A stretch of 64,000 nt of DNA from Paenibacillus sp. RC67. GTDB lineage: Bacteria; Bacillota; Bacilli; Paenibacillales; NBRC-103111. The position numbers and the translations under genes are program-made. Location of the stretch: the NCBI RefSeq assembly GCF_030020805.1, contig NZ_CP125098.1, positions 5,231,501-5,295,500 on the forward strand, given 5' to 3'. The stretch's first letter is position 1; each line of letters opens with the position of its first letter. The notes beneath the pieces are model-generated. The model ran no database searches, had not been told where the DNA came from, and saw nothing but the letters and a program-made list of their open reading frames with translations. This document shows, piece by piece, positions 53,038 through 60,668 of this stretch.

Positions 53038-53496
53038 TTAAATTGGATAACCAAACCACAATTTAATTAAATTTCCATCAGGGTCGAAAACATCAAAAGA
53101 TTTTCCACATCCGCCACTATCTTTAATTGGGCTAGTCCTAATACCAGCTACAACTAATCTGTTATAGCATTTTTCAATGTCCTCACTAATTTCCAATATG
53201 AGAACATGACTGGGTCTTCCTTTATGAGTAAAAGCCAGCCGTTCTTCTCCATCAGTTTGTATAAGCATGATTTCTACGCCTGATGCAGGATAGATAAATA
53301 CCTCGGTGTTGTCAGATTCAATAGGAAGACGATTTTTAGTGGTGTTAATATAGAAACCCAATTGAAACACATAGAAGTCAACTGCACGTTGTATGTTCTT
53401 AACTGGCACTTCAATACAAGCAACTGATTTTACTGTTGCTTTTTCTTTCACGCTCGGTTGAATCTTTTCATGTTTATTGATTACTTGGTCACCCAT
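53038..53496 (-). CDS. VOC/glyoxalase family protein
   Basis: 152 residues, a single VOC module: ACIEVPVKNIQRAVDFYVFQ LGF at the first strand-helix, SHVLILEISEDIEKCYNRLV, and FDVFDPDGNLIKLWF at the metal-ligand end. Function unknown; similar small proteins include fosfomycin/bleomycin resistance-like and glyoxalase-like enzymes. Confidence 0.85.
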   Translation of the reverse strand: MGDQVINKHEKIQPSVKEKATVKSVACIEVPVKNIQRAVDFYVFQLGFYINTTKNRLPIESDNTEVFIYPASGVEIMLIQTDGEERLAFTHKGRPSHVLILEISEDIEKCYNRLVVAGIRTSPIKDSGGCGKSFDVFDPDGNLIKLWFGYPI

Positions 53497-53646
53497 ATTA
53501 CACCACCTATTGGAAATTTAATCCACAAAGTAACAGTACAATTAAATATCCAATCTGTAAATACGGTACCGTAATTGTATTATCCCTCCCTTTTGCTTAA
53601 CGCCCTGCAGTACATATGTATCAATCGCTTTATTTGTGATCATGTC

Positions 53647-53716
53647 AAAGAGCTGCCTCGGCAGCTTCTTGACGTTTATATAGAGTCCTTAGTTGAACTA
53701 TCGTTCCCCATTAACG
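53647..53716. repeat. Dispersed intergenic repeat copy
   Basis: AGAGCTGCC TCGGCAGCTTC stem followed by AGTTGAACTATCGTTCCCCATTAACG. Confidence 0.65.
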
Positions 53717-53730
53717 TAATAGAACATTTA

Positions 53731-54264
53731 CTATAAAATAAGGTGTTCATCCTTCAATTTTTTCAATACAATTTCATGTGTTGGGAAAGCCAACACCGGC
53801 ACTTCACTAAAAGAGAAAAATTCTACTTCCTCAATATCATCTCCAGCAACGAGCTTACCATCAATCTCTTTTACTAGAAACCAAATAATTGCATTTTGTT
53901 GTTCGAGGTTATGTAAACGACGAAATTGTTCGTGTATACTTCCATAATCTGAAAGAACTGTGTAAACTGCTGTAATCTTAATATTTAAACCCGTTTCCTC
54001 TATAAATTCTCGTCGAGCCGCCTCATATACATCCTCATCCCACTCAACGTGGCCACCTGGAAAGCACCACTGCCCCTTAAAGTCCCCTCGCCGTCGTTTG
54101 CCTAGCAAAACCTTCCCGTCCCTAATTAAGATTCCCATAACGCCTACCGTTGGATTTTGATAAAAGATAAACCCGCATGAAGTACAAACCGGCTTAGATA
54201 TCTCCCTGTTTTCGTTCAGAATCAACCTTCCACCACACTTGGGACAGAATTTATACCTCATCAT
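53731..54264 (-). CDS. NUDIX hydrolase with N-terminal zinc ribbon
   Basis: About 177 residues. Zinc ribbon CPKC ... CTSC (residues 6-33) precedes the NUDIX box, whose Gly-x5-Glu-x7-REFIEETG residues lie in WCFPGGHVEWDEDVYEAARR and the following EFIEETG. It hydrolyses a nucleoside-diphosphate-linked compound; the ribbon occurs in NudC-like and other groups. ATG at 54264 follows GGGG; a TTG at 54282 is also in frame. Confidence 0.9.
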   Translation of the reverse strand: MMRYKFCPKCGGRLILNENREISKPVCTSCGFIFYQNPTVGVMGILIRDGKVLLGKRRRGDFKGQWCFPGGHVEWDEDVYEAARREFIEETGLNIKITAVYTVLSDYGSIHEQFRRLHNLEQQNAIIWFLVKEIDGKLVAGDDIEEVEFFSFSEVPVLAFPTHEIVLKKLKDEHLIL

Positions 54265-54678
54265 TGATACAACCCCAATCAATATTGGATAGCCACTTAT
54301 TTTGATTGTATCCTGTGGGATGGAAACTATCTAATATCAAAATGTGAATGAATCATTGTTGTTAAAAGATGATTGATGGTACCGGGCAGTGCATATGTAC
54401 AAAATCTATAAATTTGAGTACATGTAACACTTCGGATCACCCACTGTTTAACAAACAGAAGGGCCTTCAGGTCTCTAGAGCAACCTACTTTTATGGGTAA
54501 TTTGACCAATTAGAATATATTATCCTGCCCGTTTAATCTAAATTAATAAAATCGATCATCAACGTTTATGACAAAAAGCTTCCTTGGTTATCCCATTATT
54601 TAGGTTTTTCCATGTTTGTCCGTTTCCTAATCTATTAAAAATGAATCTATTATAGTAAAACTCAAGGAGGTGATAAGT

Positions 54679-54904
54679 ATGTGTTCATGCTCATCTACCA
54701 CTTCTCCAGAACGTTGTTACTATTAGATTTATAGATAATAGGATAACTGGAGTATGCATCATAGGAAGCGCTAATCCTTGCGGTCAATTCTTACGAGTAG
54801 GATTTACCTTGATCCAAGCTATCCATTGTCTCTTAAGAAACGGATTTGTCATCATCACCGAAAGAAGCAACGTTCTTGTTTTCAGACGCGAACGTATATT
54901 TTGA
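54679..54904 (+). pseudogene. Small gene with very strong RBS, broken by a frameshift
   Basis: AAGGAGGTGATAAGT places an ATG at 54679 giving MCSCSSTTSPERCYY, then TAG. The +1 frame is open across this region and continues VVTIRFIDNRITGVCIIGSA, NPCGQFLRVG and ITERSNVLVFRRERIF to a TGA at 54904, right before a strong terminator. A single frameshift near codon 12 would give a ~75-residue Cys-containing protein. The RBS and terminator argue that an expressed gene was here recently. Family not recognised; the Cys-rich head suggests a spore-surface protein. Confidence 0.55.
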
Positions 54905-54910
54905 TTTTCG

Positions 54911-54937
54911 AACTCCCGTTTGTTTCAGACGGGAGTT
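54911..54937 (+). terminator. Strong Rho-independent terminator
   Basis: AACTCCCGT / ACGGGAGTT perfect 9-bp stem followed by TTCTTTAC. Confidence 0.85.
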
Positions 54938-55061
54938 TTCTTTACTTATGCTAGATCCATAATTGTTTGATAAACAGGGTGTGGCGCAGCTTATATTGAA
55001 TCGATAGCATGACGCATTCCGAAATCGAATTCGGGATTAAGCCAAAAAAATGTTAAAACGC

Positions 55062-55083
55062 TACTGACATACAGTTGTCAGTA
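55062..55083. promoter_or_regulatory. Palindrome upstream of the GC-rich VOC gene
   Basis: TACTGACA-N6-TGTCAGTA, a perfect 8-bp inverted repeat 120 bases before the VOC gene, followed by TTGTTTTTTT. TetR- or MerR-type operators look like this; it could also be the hairpin of a terminator. Confidence 0.5.
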
Positions 55084-55131
55084 TTGTTTTTTTATAATCG
55101 GAGTAAGTAAACATAAAGGAGTGGGAGATAA

Positions 55132-55206
55132 ATGCGAAGTATTCTGGCCCAAAATGATATGATACGGCATTGTATCATTTATTATAGGAAGGATGGTATC
55201 TCATGA
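55132..55206 (+). other. 24-codon upstream open frame overlapping the VOC start
   Basis: AAAGGAGTGGGAG precedes an ATG giving MRSILAQNDMIRHCIIYYRK and DGIS; its TGA overlaps the VOC ATG (ATGA). It contains the inverted repeat ATGATAC-N6-GTATCAT (55159-55178). Possibly a leader peptide coupling translation, or a leftover of a fused regulator gene. Confidence 0.45.
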
Positions 55207-55607
55207 ATTTGGCTTCTGTACGCATCATTACCGACGACGTGGATCGTCTCGTCGAGTTCTATGAGAAAGTCATGGGTGTTTCGGCGGAACGCCCCGCGCC
55301 CGTCTTCGCCGAACTCGTTGTGCCATCGTGCACCCTGGCGATCGGCCACTCCCAGACGGTGCAACTGTTCGGCGCTGGTTCCGCAGTGGCGGCCGACAAT
55401 CACACTGTCATCATCGAGTTCCGCGTCCACGATGTCGATGCCGAATACGAGCGCTTGAAGCCGTTTGTCGACGAGTGGGTAAAGGAACCAACCACGATGC
55501 CGTGGGGGAACCGTGCTGTGCTGTTTCGCGATCCCGACGGCAACTTGGTTAACCTCTTCGCGCCGGTGACCGAGGAAGCGATCAAACGGTTCAGCGGTAG
55601 ACGTTGA
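55203..55607 (+). CDS. VOC/glyoxalase family protein of foreign base composition
   Basis: 134 residues: MNLASVRIITDDVDRLVEFY, HTVIIEFRVHDVDAEYERLK and FRDPDGNLVNLFAPV are the conserved VOC strands. Third positions are strongly G/C (GTC, CTG, GCG, CGC), unlike all neighbours, and long antisense frames are open over it. This points to recent transfer from a high-GC bacterium such as an actinobacterium. Function unknown. Confidence 0.88.
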   Translation: MNLASVRIITDDVDRLVEFYEKVMGVSAERPAPVFAELVVPSCTLAIGHSQTVQLFGAGSAVAADNHTVIIEFRVHDVDAEYERLKPFVDEWVKEPTTMPWGNRAVLFRDPDGNLVNLFAPVTEEAIKRFSGRR

Positions 55608-55836
55608 CGGACAGTTGAGTGAGTGAGGCCTTAATTTGGGGAGTGGCAACGATTCGTATGGCCATTTTGGCCTAATGTGCCGCTAACATTTCTCCGATGA
55701 TAACATCGTCTCTCCCGGTATGACAATGAACCCGAATGGGGCAACACGACTACCAATGTGTATATAGCTTATGGTAGAAACTACTCCAATTTTTGGTCAT
55801 TATCATTTAGTATGTAAGAATTTTCATGGGCAATTC

Positions 55837-55862
55837 AAAGGAGCAGCTACAGCTGCTCCTTT
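55837..55862. terminator. Terminator (bidirectional) after the P-loop kinase gene
   Basis: AAAGGAGCAGC / GCTGCTCCTTT perfect 11-bp stem with a 4-base loop. Confidence 0.8.
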
Positions 55863-55897
55863 ACTGTTTTCAGTTCTGCTTGCTTTCTGGATTATTA

Positions 55898-56470
55898 TCA
55901 GCGGGTATAAGTGACATATGTAGAGAATCCGATATTTTGTGAAAATGTCCCATTTATCCGAAATCTGGCATCCTTTAAGATCTCTTCAGCGAGTTCATCA
56001 GGCGGCTTATGATCGGCGTCCAGCAGGAATGGCTCATTGGTCGGCGACTTCATCAACTTATCCCGAAGGAAAAGCGAACGGTGGATATATTGCGCATCTC
56101 CCCGCTGATTGAGTCGGGCGGTAAGGGTGTCCGGTTCTGCGTGTAGCACAACGTAGTGGAGAGTCGCATCGAGATCCGATAGCTGGTCATAGAACCATTG
56201 TAGTTCGTCTTCAACGACGAAATCGATAACTACGTCTAGTCCGTCCTGGAGCAAGTTTCGCGCCACCGCAACGATATTAAGCCAAGCCAGCCGGAGTCGT
56301 TCCTCCCAGGGCAGCTCGGTTTCACCACGGTAGATATGGAGAAGGAGATCACCCTCAATCAACGCACATTGGTTCGTCGCGTCCGCAAGAGTCTTGGAGA
56401 CGGTTGATTTCCCTACGCCAAGTGGACCAGAGATAAGATAGACTGCTACTGATTTTTTGATAAAATGCAT
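55898..56470 (-). CDS. P-loop NTPase, small-molecule kinase-like
   Basis: 190 residues. Walker A SGPLGVGKSTVSK, then LIEGDLLLH (substrate Asp region), DVVIDFVV (Walker B-like) and RLNQRGDAQYIH lid. Resembles AAA_33/chloramphenicol-phosphotransferase-like kinases. It follows the HIT gene by 27 bases and probably shares its transcript. Substrate unknown. Confidence 0.82.
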   Translation of the reverse strand: MHFIKKSVAVYLISGPLGVGKSTVSKTLADATNQCALIEGDLLLHIYRGETELPWEERLRLAWLNIVAVARNLLQDGLDVVIDFVVEDELQWFYDQLSDLDATLHYVVLHAEPDTLTARLNQRGDAQYIHRSLFLRDKLMKSPTNEPFLLDADHKPPDELAEEILKDARFRINGTFSQNIGFSTYVTYTR

Positions 56471-56497
56471 AAGATATTCCCCCGTTATCGTTATCCG

Positions 56498-56917
56498 TTA
56501 GAATAGTTCGCTAATAACCTTAATGATTATTTCCTTAGTTTGTGGTAATCGGTTTTCAGCACCATCTGGATGTAACGGTTCACCCCAGGTAAATCCATCG
56601 CCTTCGTATCTTGGAATGAGATGCATGTGATAATGTGTCAAATCGTTGAATTTCCCACCGTCTTGACTCACTCTAATACCATCAGGTTTATACACGCATT
56701 TTAAGACAGTTGAAATCATTTTAGTGGCGTCCATGATACTGTAAGCAGTTTCTTGGTCGATTTCATCGACATCCAAGTAGTGTTTTTTAGGAAGGATTAG
56801 CGTATGCCCTTCATTAAACGGAGCAATATCAAGTACACAAGTAATAAGTTCGTTCTCAAATAAAATATTCAGATTAGGTTCAATCCCATTTGCAATCCTA
56901 CATCCTAAGCATTCCAT
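56498..56917 (-). CDS. HIT family protein
   Basis: About 139 residues. HIT triad in HYHMHLIPRYEG (H-x-H-x-H) and an N-terminal CLGCRIANG (Cys pair, partial zinc site). It would hydrolyse nucleotide phosphoramidates or dinucleotides. The ATG at 56917 (MECLGC) matches the usual HIT start; a GTG at 56932 is in frame. Confidence 0.85.
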   Translation of the reverse strand: MECLGCRIANGIEPNLNILFENELITCVLDIAPFNEGHTLILPKKHYLDVDEIDQETAYSIMDATKMISTVLKCVYKPDGIRVSQDGGKFNDLTHYHMHLIPRYEGDGFTWGEPLHPDGAENRLPQTKEIIIKVISELF

Positions 56918-57031
56918 ATAGTAGTGACACACCCCGCTTTAAAAGGAGATTTTGTTGTTATTTAAGTATGATTATTCGACTACCCTAACAAACACTCCTG
57001 TCCGTTGCTACCTTTGTAAAGTACTAATTAA

Positions 57032-57102
57032 GATCGTACCCTTTAGCTTAAAGAGGCTACCCGATGGATCCGCGGCTGCCTCATGATGATTGTGTTGTAC
57101 TG
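57032..57102. repeat. Dispersed intergenic repeat copy (diverged)
   Basis: TCGTACCCTTTAGCTTAAAGAGGCTACC ... GCGGCTGCCTCA. The left part and stem are recognisable. Confidence 0.5.
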
Positions 57103-57106
57103 AAAT

Positions 57107-57272
57107 CTAGACCTCCACTTCTTCACATATACCAAGATAATTACCGTTCAGAGCATAAAAATAAACAACATTAATACTGCCTGAATCCATGATATCTGTC
57201 GTTTCGGCTCCCGTTCTCTCAGTATACTGCGCGACCTTTTCTAAGATTGCCGGATCAATTGGGGTAAGTCTC
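57107..57272 (-). pseudogene. C-terminal fragment of an unknown gene
   Basis: Open frame overlapping the DUF1801 stop: LTPIDPAILEKVAQYTERTG then DIMDSGSINVVYFYALNG and a TAG at 57107. Protein-like composition, but no start with RBS. Probably the tail of a gene lost by deletion; family not recognised. Confidence 0.4.
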
Positions 57273-57674
57273 TTTCAGGAACTTTACAGATTGGTTAATC
57301 AATGCCTTTAATACATGATAATCAATGTCGGATACTTTGTTGATGTATACACAGGCTTTTCCTGACTTATGTTTTCCGAACTTCTGCAGTAATACATCCC
57401 GCTCCGTATCGCCTGTCGCAAAATACAGGCTGATACTTGCTTTTCTAGGTGAGAAGCCGACTAATGGTGCGTCTCCTTCATGACCAGATTCGTATTTGTA
57501 GTGATATGAGCCAAAGCCGATGATGCTCGGTCCCCACATCTTCGCTGGGTAACCGGTCGTTTCGGTGAATGTTTCTAATAATTTGTAGGCGTCATCACGC
57601 TTCTTGAGATTTTCGACATTCTCAATAAACTCAATGACACTTCTGTCAGTTTCTTTTGTTTTCTGCTCATACAT
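57255..57674 (-). CDS. DUF1801 domain protein
   Basis: 139 residues. GYPAKMWGPSIIGFGSYHYK and FSPRKASISLYF are typical of the DUF1801/YdhG-like family (Y-h-x-G-x-S-G-x-G, SxRKxxhxLY). ATG preceded by GGGAGGG. Function unknown. Confidence 0.88.
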   Translation of the reverse strand: MYEQKTKETDRSVIEFIENVENLKKRDDAYKLLETFTETTGYPAKMWGPSIIGFGSYHYKYESGHEGDAPLVGFSPRKASISLYFATGDTERDVLLQKFGKHKSGKACVYINKVSDIDYHVLKALINQSVKFLKETYPN

Positions 57675-57737
57675 AATTAGGAATCCCTCCCTTACCTTTC
57701 ACAATGTAAGACTTCAAAGTTACAGTATCATGTATGC

Positions 57738-57806
57738 AAAAAGGCTGTCAAAATCGAAATCGAGCAGCAGCCCTTATCCTGATTTTTGAGCGGTCGTACT
57801 CTCCTT
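57738..57806. repeat. Dispersed intergenic repeat copy (diverged)
   Basis: AAAAAGGCTGTC ... GAGCAGCAGCCCTT stem then TTTTTGAGCGGTCGTACTCTCC. Confidence 0.5.
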
Positions 57807-57822
57807 TACCGGAATGATAGGA

Positions 57823-58185
57823 TTAGCCTAGATCATATGTGGTATGTCCACAATCATTAATTTTCCATTGTAATCTAATGAATTCAAGCCTAATTTTCTT
57901 TCTTTCATTCCTAATAATCGAAAACCAGTTTTTATTATATGGGAATATTACTTTAACTTTTGGTTCTGAAAAGAATTCAAAATATTTAGGTTGACTGAAC
58001 CAATCACGCCAACCAACGCAAAATGAATCTTCGAGAGTGGTTTTTGTCCCGTCTGTCTCATTACAGAAAGCAACCCAATTCTTCCTACAATCGATAAAAC
58101 TTATTGTTTGTGTTTGCTCATTACTATCGATATAGTTGATTTCATCATGAGTAATATCTAATAGTTGGCGGTAATGAATTTCCAT
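57823..58185 (-). CDS. Hypothetical protein (WYL-/SH3-like small domain)
   Basis: 120 residues from the ATG at 58185 (GAGG 8 bases upstream). Strand-rich, with SFIDCRKNWVAFCNETDG and a C-terminal FIRLQWKINDCGHTTYDLG. I do not recognise the family with confidence. No signal peptide or membrane helix. Single gene. Confidence 0.6.
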   Translation of the reverse strand: MEIHYRQLLDITHDEINYIDSNEQTQTISFIDCRKNWVAFCNETDGTKTTLEDSFCVGWRDWFSQPKYFEFFSEPKVKVIFPYNKNWFSIIRNERKKIRLEFIRLQWKINDCGHTTYDLG

Positions 58186-58267
58186 CAAACACACCTCACT
58201 TCCCTATTACAATATATTTCATTTGTGAAATCCTTCCGATATTAATATAACATTTTTATTGAAGAAA

Positions 58268-58352
58268 TCTGTCCGTTACTTCAATGAAAAACGGCAGCCG
58301 ATCGTCTAGAAGACTGCCATCGTGTCTTATTGAGCTATCGTTTCCCGTTAGT
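58268..58352. repeat. Dispersed intergenic repeat, full copy
   Basis: CTGTCCGTTACTTCAATGAAAAACGGCAGCCGATCG ... GACTGCCAT, then TTATTGAGCTATCGTTTCCCGTTAG. Very close to the copy at 42246-42330. Confidence 0.8.
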
Positions 58353-58357
58353 ACGGA

Positions 58358-58557
58358 TTAGAATTCATCATCAGTTTGATTATTATTTAGTTCCCGCAAC
58401 CAAATTTCAATTGTATCTCTTACTTCAAATCTGTCTTTTGATCGCTTTGATTTATGTACATTTAATTTATATTCGCCATTTAATCTACTGTCTGGACACC
58501 ACCTTAAATCAATAATAAATGTATTACTTTCTGGAATAATACGTCTTAAGCTGCTAG
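58358..58557 (-). pseudogene. C-terminal fragment of an unknown protein next to an IS110 remnant
   Basis: Minus-strand frame LRRIIPESNTFIIDLRWCPD ... FEVRDTIEIWLRELNNNQ to a TAA at 58358. No start; the upstream part is replaced by IS110-derived sequence, so an insertion/deletion event removed the N-terminus. Confidence 0.45.
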
Positions 58558-58779
58558 CTGCATTGGCATCGTTTTATGAGGATTGTAGACTTCGTTGCTG
58601 CGAGCCATTCCAACGAGTATTCGTGCTAATTTACCACACAGTTTCATAAGAGACCTCATTTTCTTCATCTTCTTCACCTGTACATTGTACGTATGCGGCT
58701 GACCAAATTCGCCCGATCTTCCATGTTGAATAGGAACGGCCAATTTTCCCTCTACTTGACGGGGAAGTCGTCCAGCCAC
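58546..58779 (-). pseudogene. IS110-family transposase C-terminal remnant
   Basis: RSLMKLCGKLARILVGMARS followed by NEVYNP is the typical C-terminus of IS110-type transposases (helix rich in Lys/Leu after the Ser-containing domain). The upstream part (PRQVEGKLAVPIQHGR) is scrambled. No DEDD catalytic region. Confidence 0.55.
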
Positions 58780-58923
58780 GTGTAATGGTCAGTTACGCCT
58801 CAGAAGGTAAAGCCGGTGATGACATCCTCTTACTCCCGGAACAAAGGTGAATGTTAACTTGTATCTTTGCGCCTGCAACTTCATCATACAAGCTCCGGCT
58901 GCGTCAGATAATTATCTATCTTG

Positions 58924-59110
58924 TTATGGAGTAAATAAATTGAGATCTATTGCCTCTGCCATTTTTTGGTATCCCTTCACACTAGGCTGTAAATGGTCTC
59001 CACTGTCATAAGCTCTCAAAAGTTTTGTTGGATCGTCTGGATCTCTTACTGTGGCATCCAAATCGATCACAGCATTAAATTTACCACTGGTTCTAATCCA
59101 ATCATTTACC
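58924..59110 (-). pseudogene. SGNH/GDSL hydrolase C-terminal fragment
   Basis: VNDWIRTSGKFNAVIDLDAT, then LLRAYDSGDHLQPSVKGYQK MAEAIDL to a TAA at 58924. The DxxH catalytic pair (SGDHLQP) is intact, but the block with the nucleophile Ser is missing because IS1595-derived sequence starts at 59113. Confidence 0.75.
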
Positions 59111-59112
59111 GT

Positions 59113-59331
59113 TCAAAGGGCTTGGCTCATTACCGATTCAAGTCCGACGGAAAACAACGTGTAAAAGACGTGTAGCATATCCAAAACGTAAACAGCTACC
59201 ACAGCCGCTTGAAGAAATGGATGGACCGCTTTAATGGTGTTGCAACCAAATATTTGCAACATTATTTGGCTTGGTTTCGTTATATAGAAAGCACGGAATA
59301 TGAGAATACCTCATCGAATAAGAAAAATTCG
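59113..59331 (+). pseudogene. IS1595-family transposase C-terminal remnant with in-frame stop
   Basis: AHYRFKSDGKQRVKDV, TAG stop (59173-59175), then same frame HIQNVNSYHSRLKKWMDRFN and GVATKYLQHYLAWFRYIE, the usual end of ISXO2/IS1595 transposases (N-x-N-x-xHSRLK-W-x-R-F-x-GVATKYL-x-YL). The DDE core is absent. Confidence 0.75.
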
Positions 59332-59534
59332 TTGGTCAAATCGTGCATGTTTACTGTAACCGACACGAATACCAAACTTAGGCTTTCTGCTTATTCTTGT
59401 TAAGCTAACCGGTAGGATAGTTGAACAAATAATTGCAATAACTACAACATAGCAATCCAAAAGAAACTATTATATTCATCATATGTTATCATAAGCATCA
59501 AACATAAATTATTGCATTTAGAAGGGAGTAAGGC

Positions 59535-59963
59535 ATGGCAAATATCGAGCACTTGCAAACCGTACATGTTCCAGCGTCGAAAGTGTATGAAACTTTAACC
59601 ACCGCTGAAGGACTGTCGGAAATATGGACCAATGAACTCATTATTAATAATCAGATTGGCTTTATTAATGAATTTCGATTTGGCAGCAATGACATAACTA
59701 AGATGAGAATAGAGGAATTGATCACTAATAAAAAAGTCGTTTGGCAGTGTATAGATTCAGATCCAGAATGGATTGGTACGATTATTTCCTTTGATATCCA
59801 AGAGAAGAACGGGAAGTCTTTTATTACTTTGCGTCATACGAACTGGAAAGAAGTAACGCCATTTTATCGCTCCTGTAACTACAACTGGGCTATTTTCCTT
59901 TATAGTCTCAAATCCTATTGTGAAGATGGCGATGGTATCCCCTATCATAAACGTAAGTTTTAA
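59535..59963 (+). CDS. SRPBCC/AHSA1 family protein
   Basis: 142 residues. VHVPASKVYETLTTAEGLSEIWTNEL is the START/SRPBCC opening pattern, and YRSCNYNWAIFLYSLKSYCEDG the C-terminal helix (W-x-x-x-L-x-S-L). AGAAGGGAG precedes the ATG. Lipid or small-hydrophobe binding fold; function unknown. Confidence 0.88.
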   Translation: MANIEHLQTVHVPASKVYETLTTAEGLSEIWTNELIINNQIGFINEFRFGSNDITKMRIEELITNKKVVWQCIDSDPEWIGTIISFDIQEKNGKSFITLRHTNWKEVTPFYRSCNYNWAIFLYSLKSYCEDGDGIPYHKRKF

Positions 59964-60013
59964 TAATTTAAGTTATACTGCTCATTCCACTAATGAGGAA
60001 CGAAAGCTTAATA

Positions 60014-60037
60014 AACCGCCTTTTCACCAAGGCGGTT
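60014..60037 (+). terminator. Terminator of the SRPBCC gene
   Basis: AACCGCCTT / AAGGCGGTT 9-bp stem with a 6-base loop, then TTCTTA. Confidence 0.85.
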
Positions 60038-60039
60038 TT

Positions 60040-60668
60040 CTTATGGTAGAATTTAACATAGCCAAACGAAAAGAAGCATACCTCGAATTAATTTGATTGG
60101 CAATCAAACGACGAAACCCATGAAAAACTTCCAAGACCATGTTGGAGGGTTATTTGGCATGCTCAGTAATTAGTATAGCACCATCTTCCCCATTTTCTAT
60201 TGAAAATCTTGACAAGTTATTAGCTGGTTTAGCTTAATGCCGATCCCAGTCTGATACTATATTTTTTCAATCTACTTTATTTTCCTAATAAAAAATACTT
60301 TTTCAGTCTAATGTTTTATTTTCTTTTAACACTTACATATGTCCGCCCTTCAGCTTGCGCTTGCCAATACAGCATTCGACAAATTAAACCGCTTACAAAT
60401 TATAACTAAATACATTAAACTAGCAAATAAGAGTACCAAAAGATGTTCTTTAGCATAATCCAATAAACTTACAAGGATGTATTGAGGATGAACATTGATT
60501 TGAAGCTTAGACTTGTAAGACCGGAACGCGAAATTCCACTCCCCGCCGTATCGCGGATAGAGTTGAACGAGACTGTTCGATATGACTAGCGGACTTGTCA
60601 AGCAGCGGTAGGAGGAGTATGTTCAGCTTGCTGTTCGAAGTGCTCAACACCTAAAAGGAGGGGTTTTT
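60040..60668. other. Intergenic stretch upstream of the GHKL ATPase gene
   Basis: About 600 AT-rich bases. A 33-codon plus-strand frame (60488-60589, MNIDLKLRLVRPEREIPLPA...) has a weak AGGATG/GAGG upstream, and an 11-codon frame MFSLLFEVLNT starts at 60618 after GGAGG. Neither is recognised. The minus-strand frame at 60350-60601 lacks an RBS. Confidence 0.35.

Noticed and set aside
55182..55649. 155-codon antisense frame and other frames over the GC-rich VOC gene
   Set aside because: Open only because of high GC in third positions; the VOC frame has conserved motifs.
60350..60601. 83-codon minus-strand frame with a hydrophobic segment
   Set aside because: Its start has anti-RBS sequence (CTCCTCC) upstream and no homology; weak plus-strand signals occupy the same DNA.
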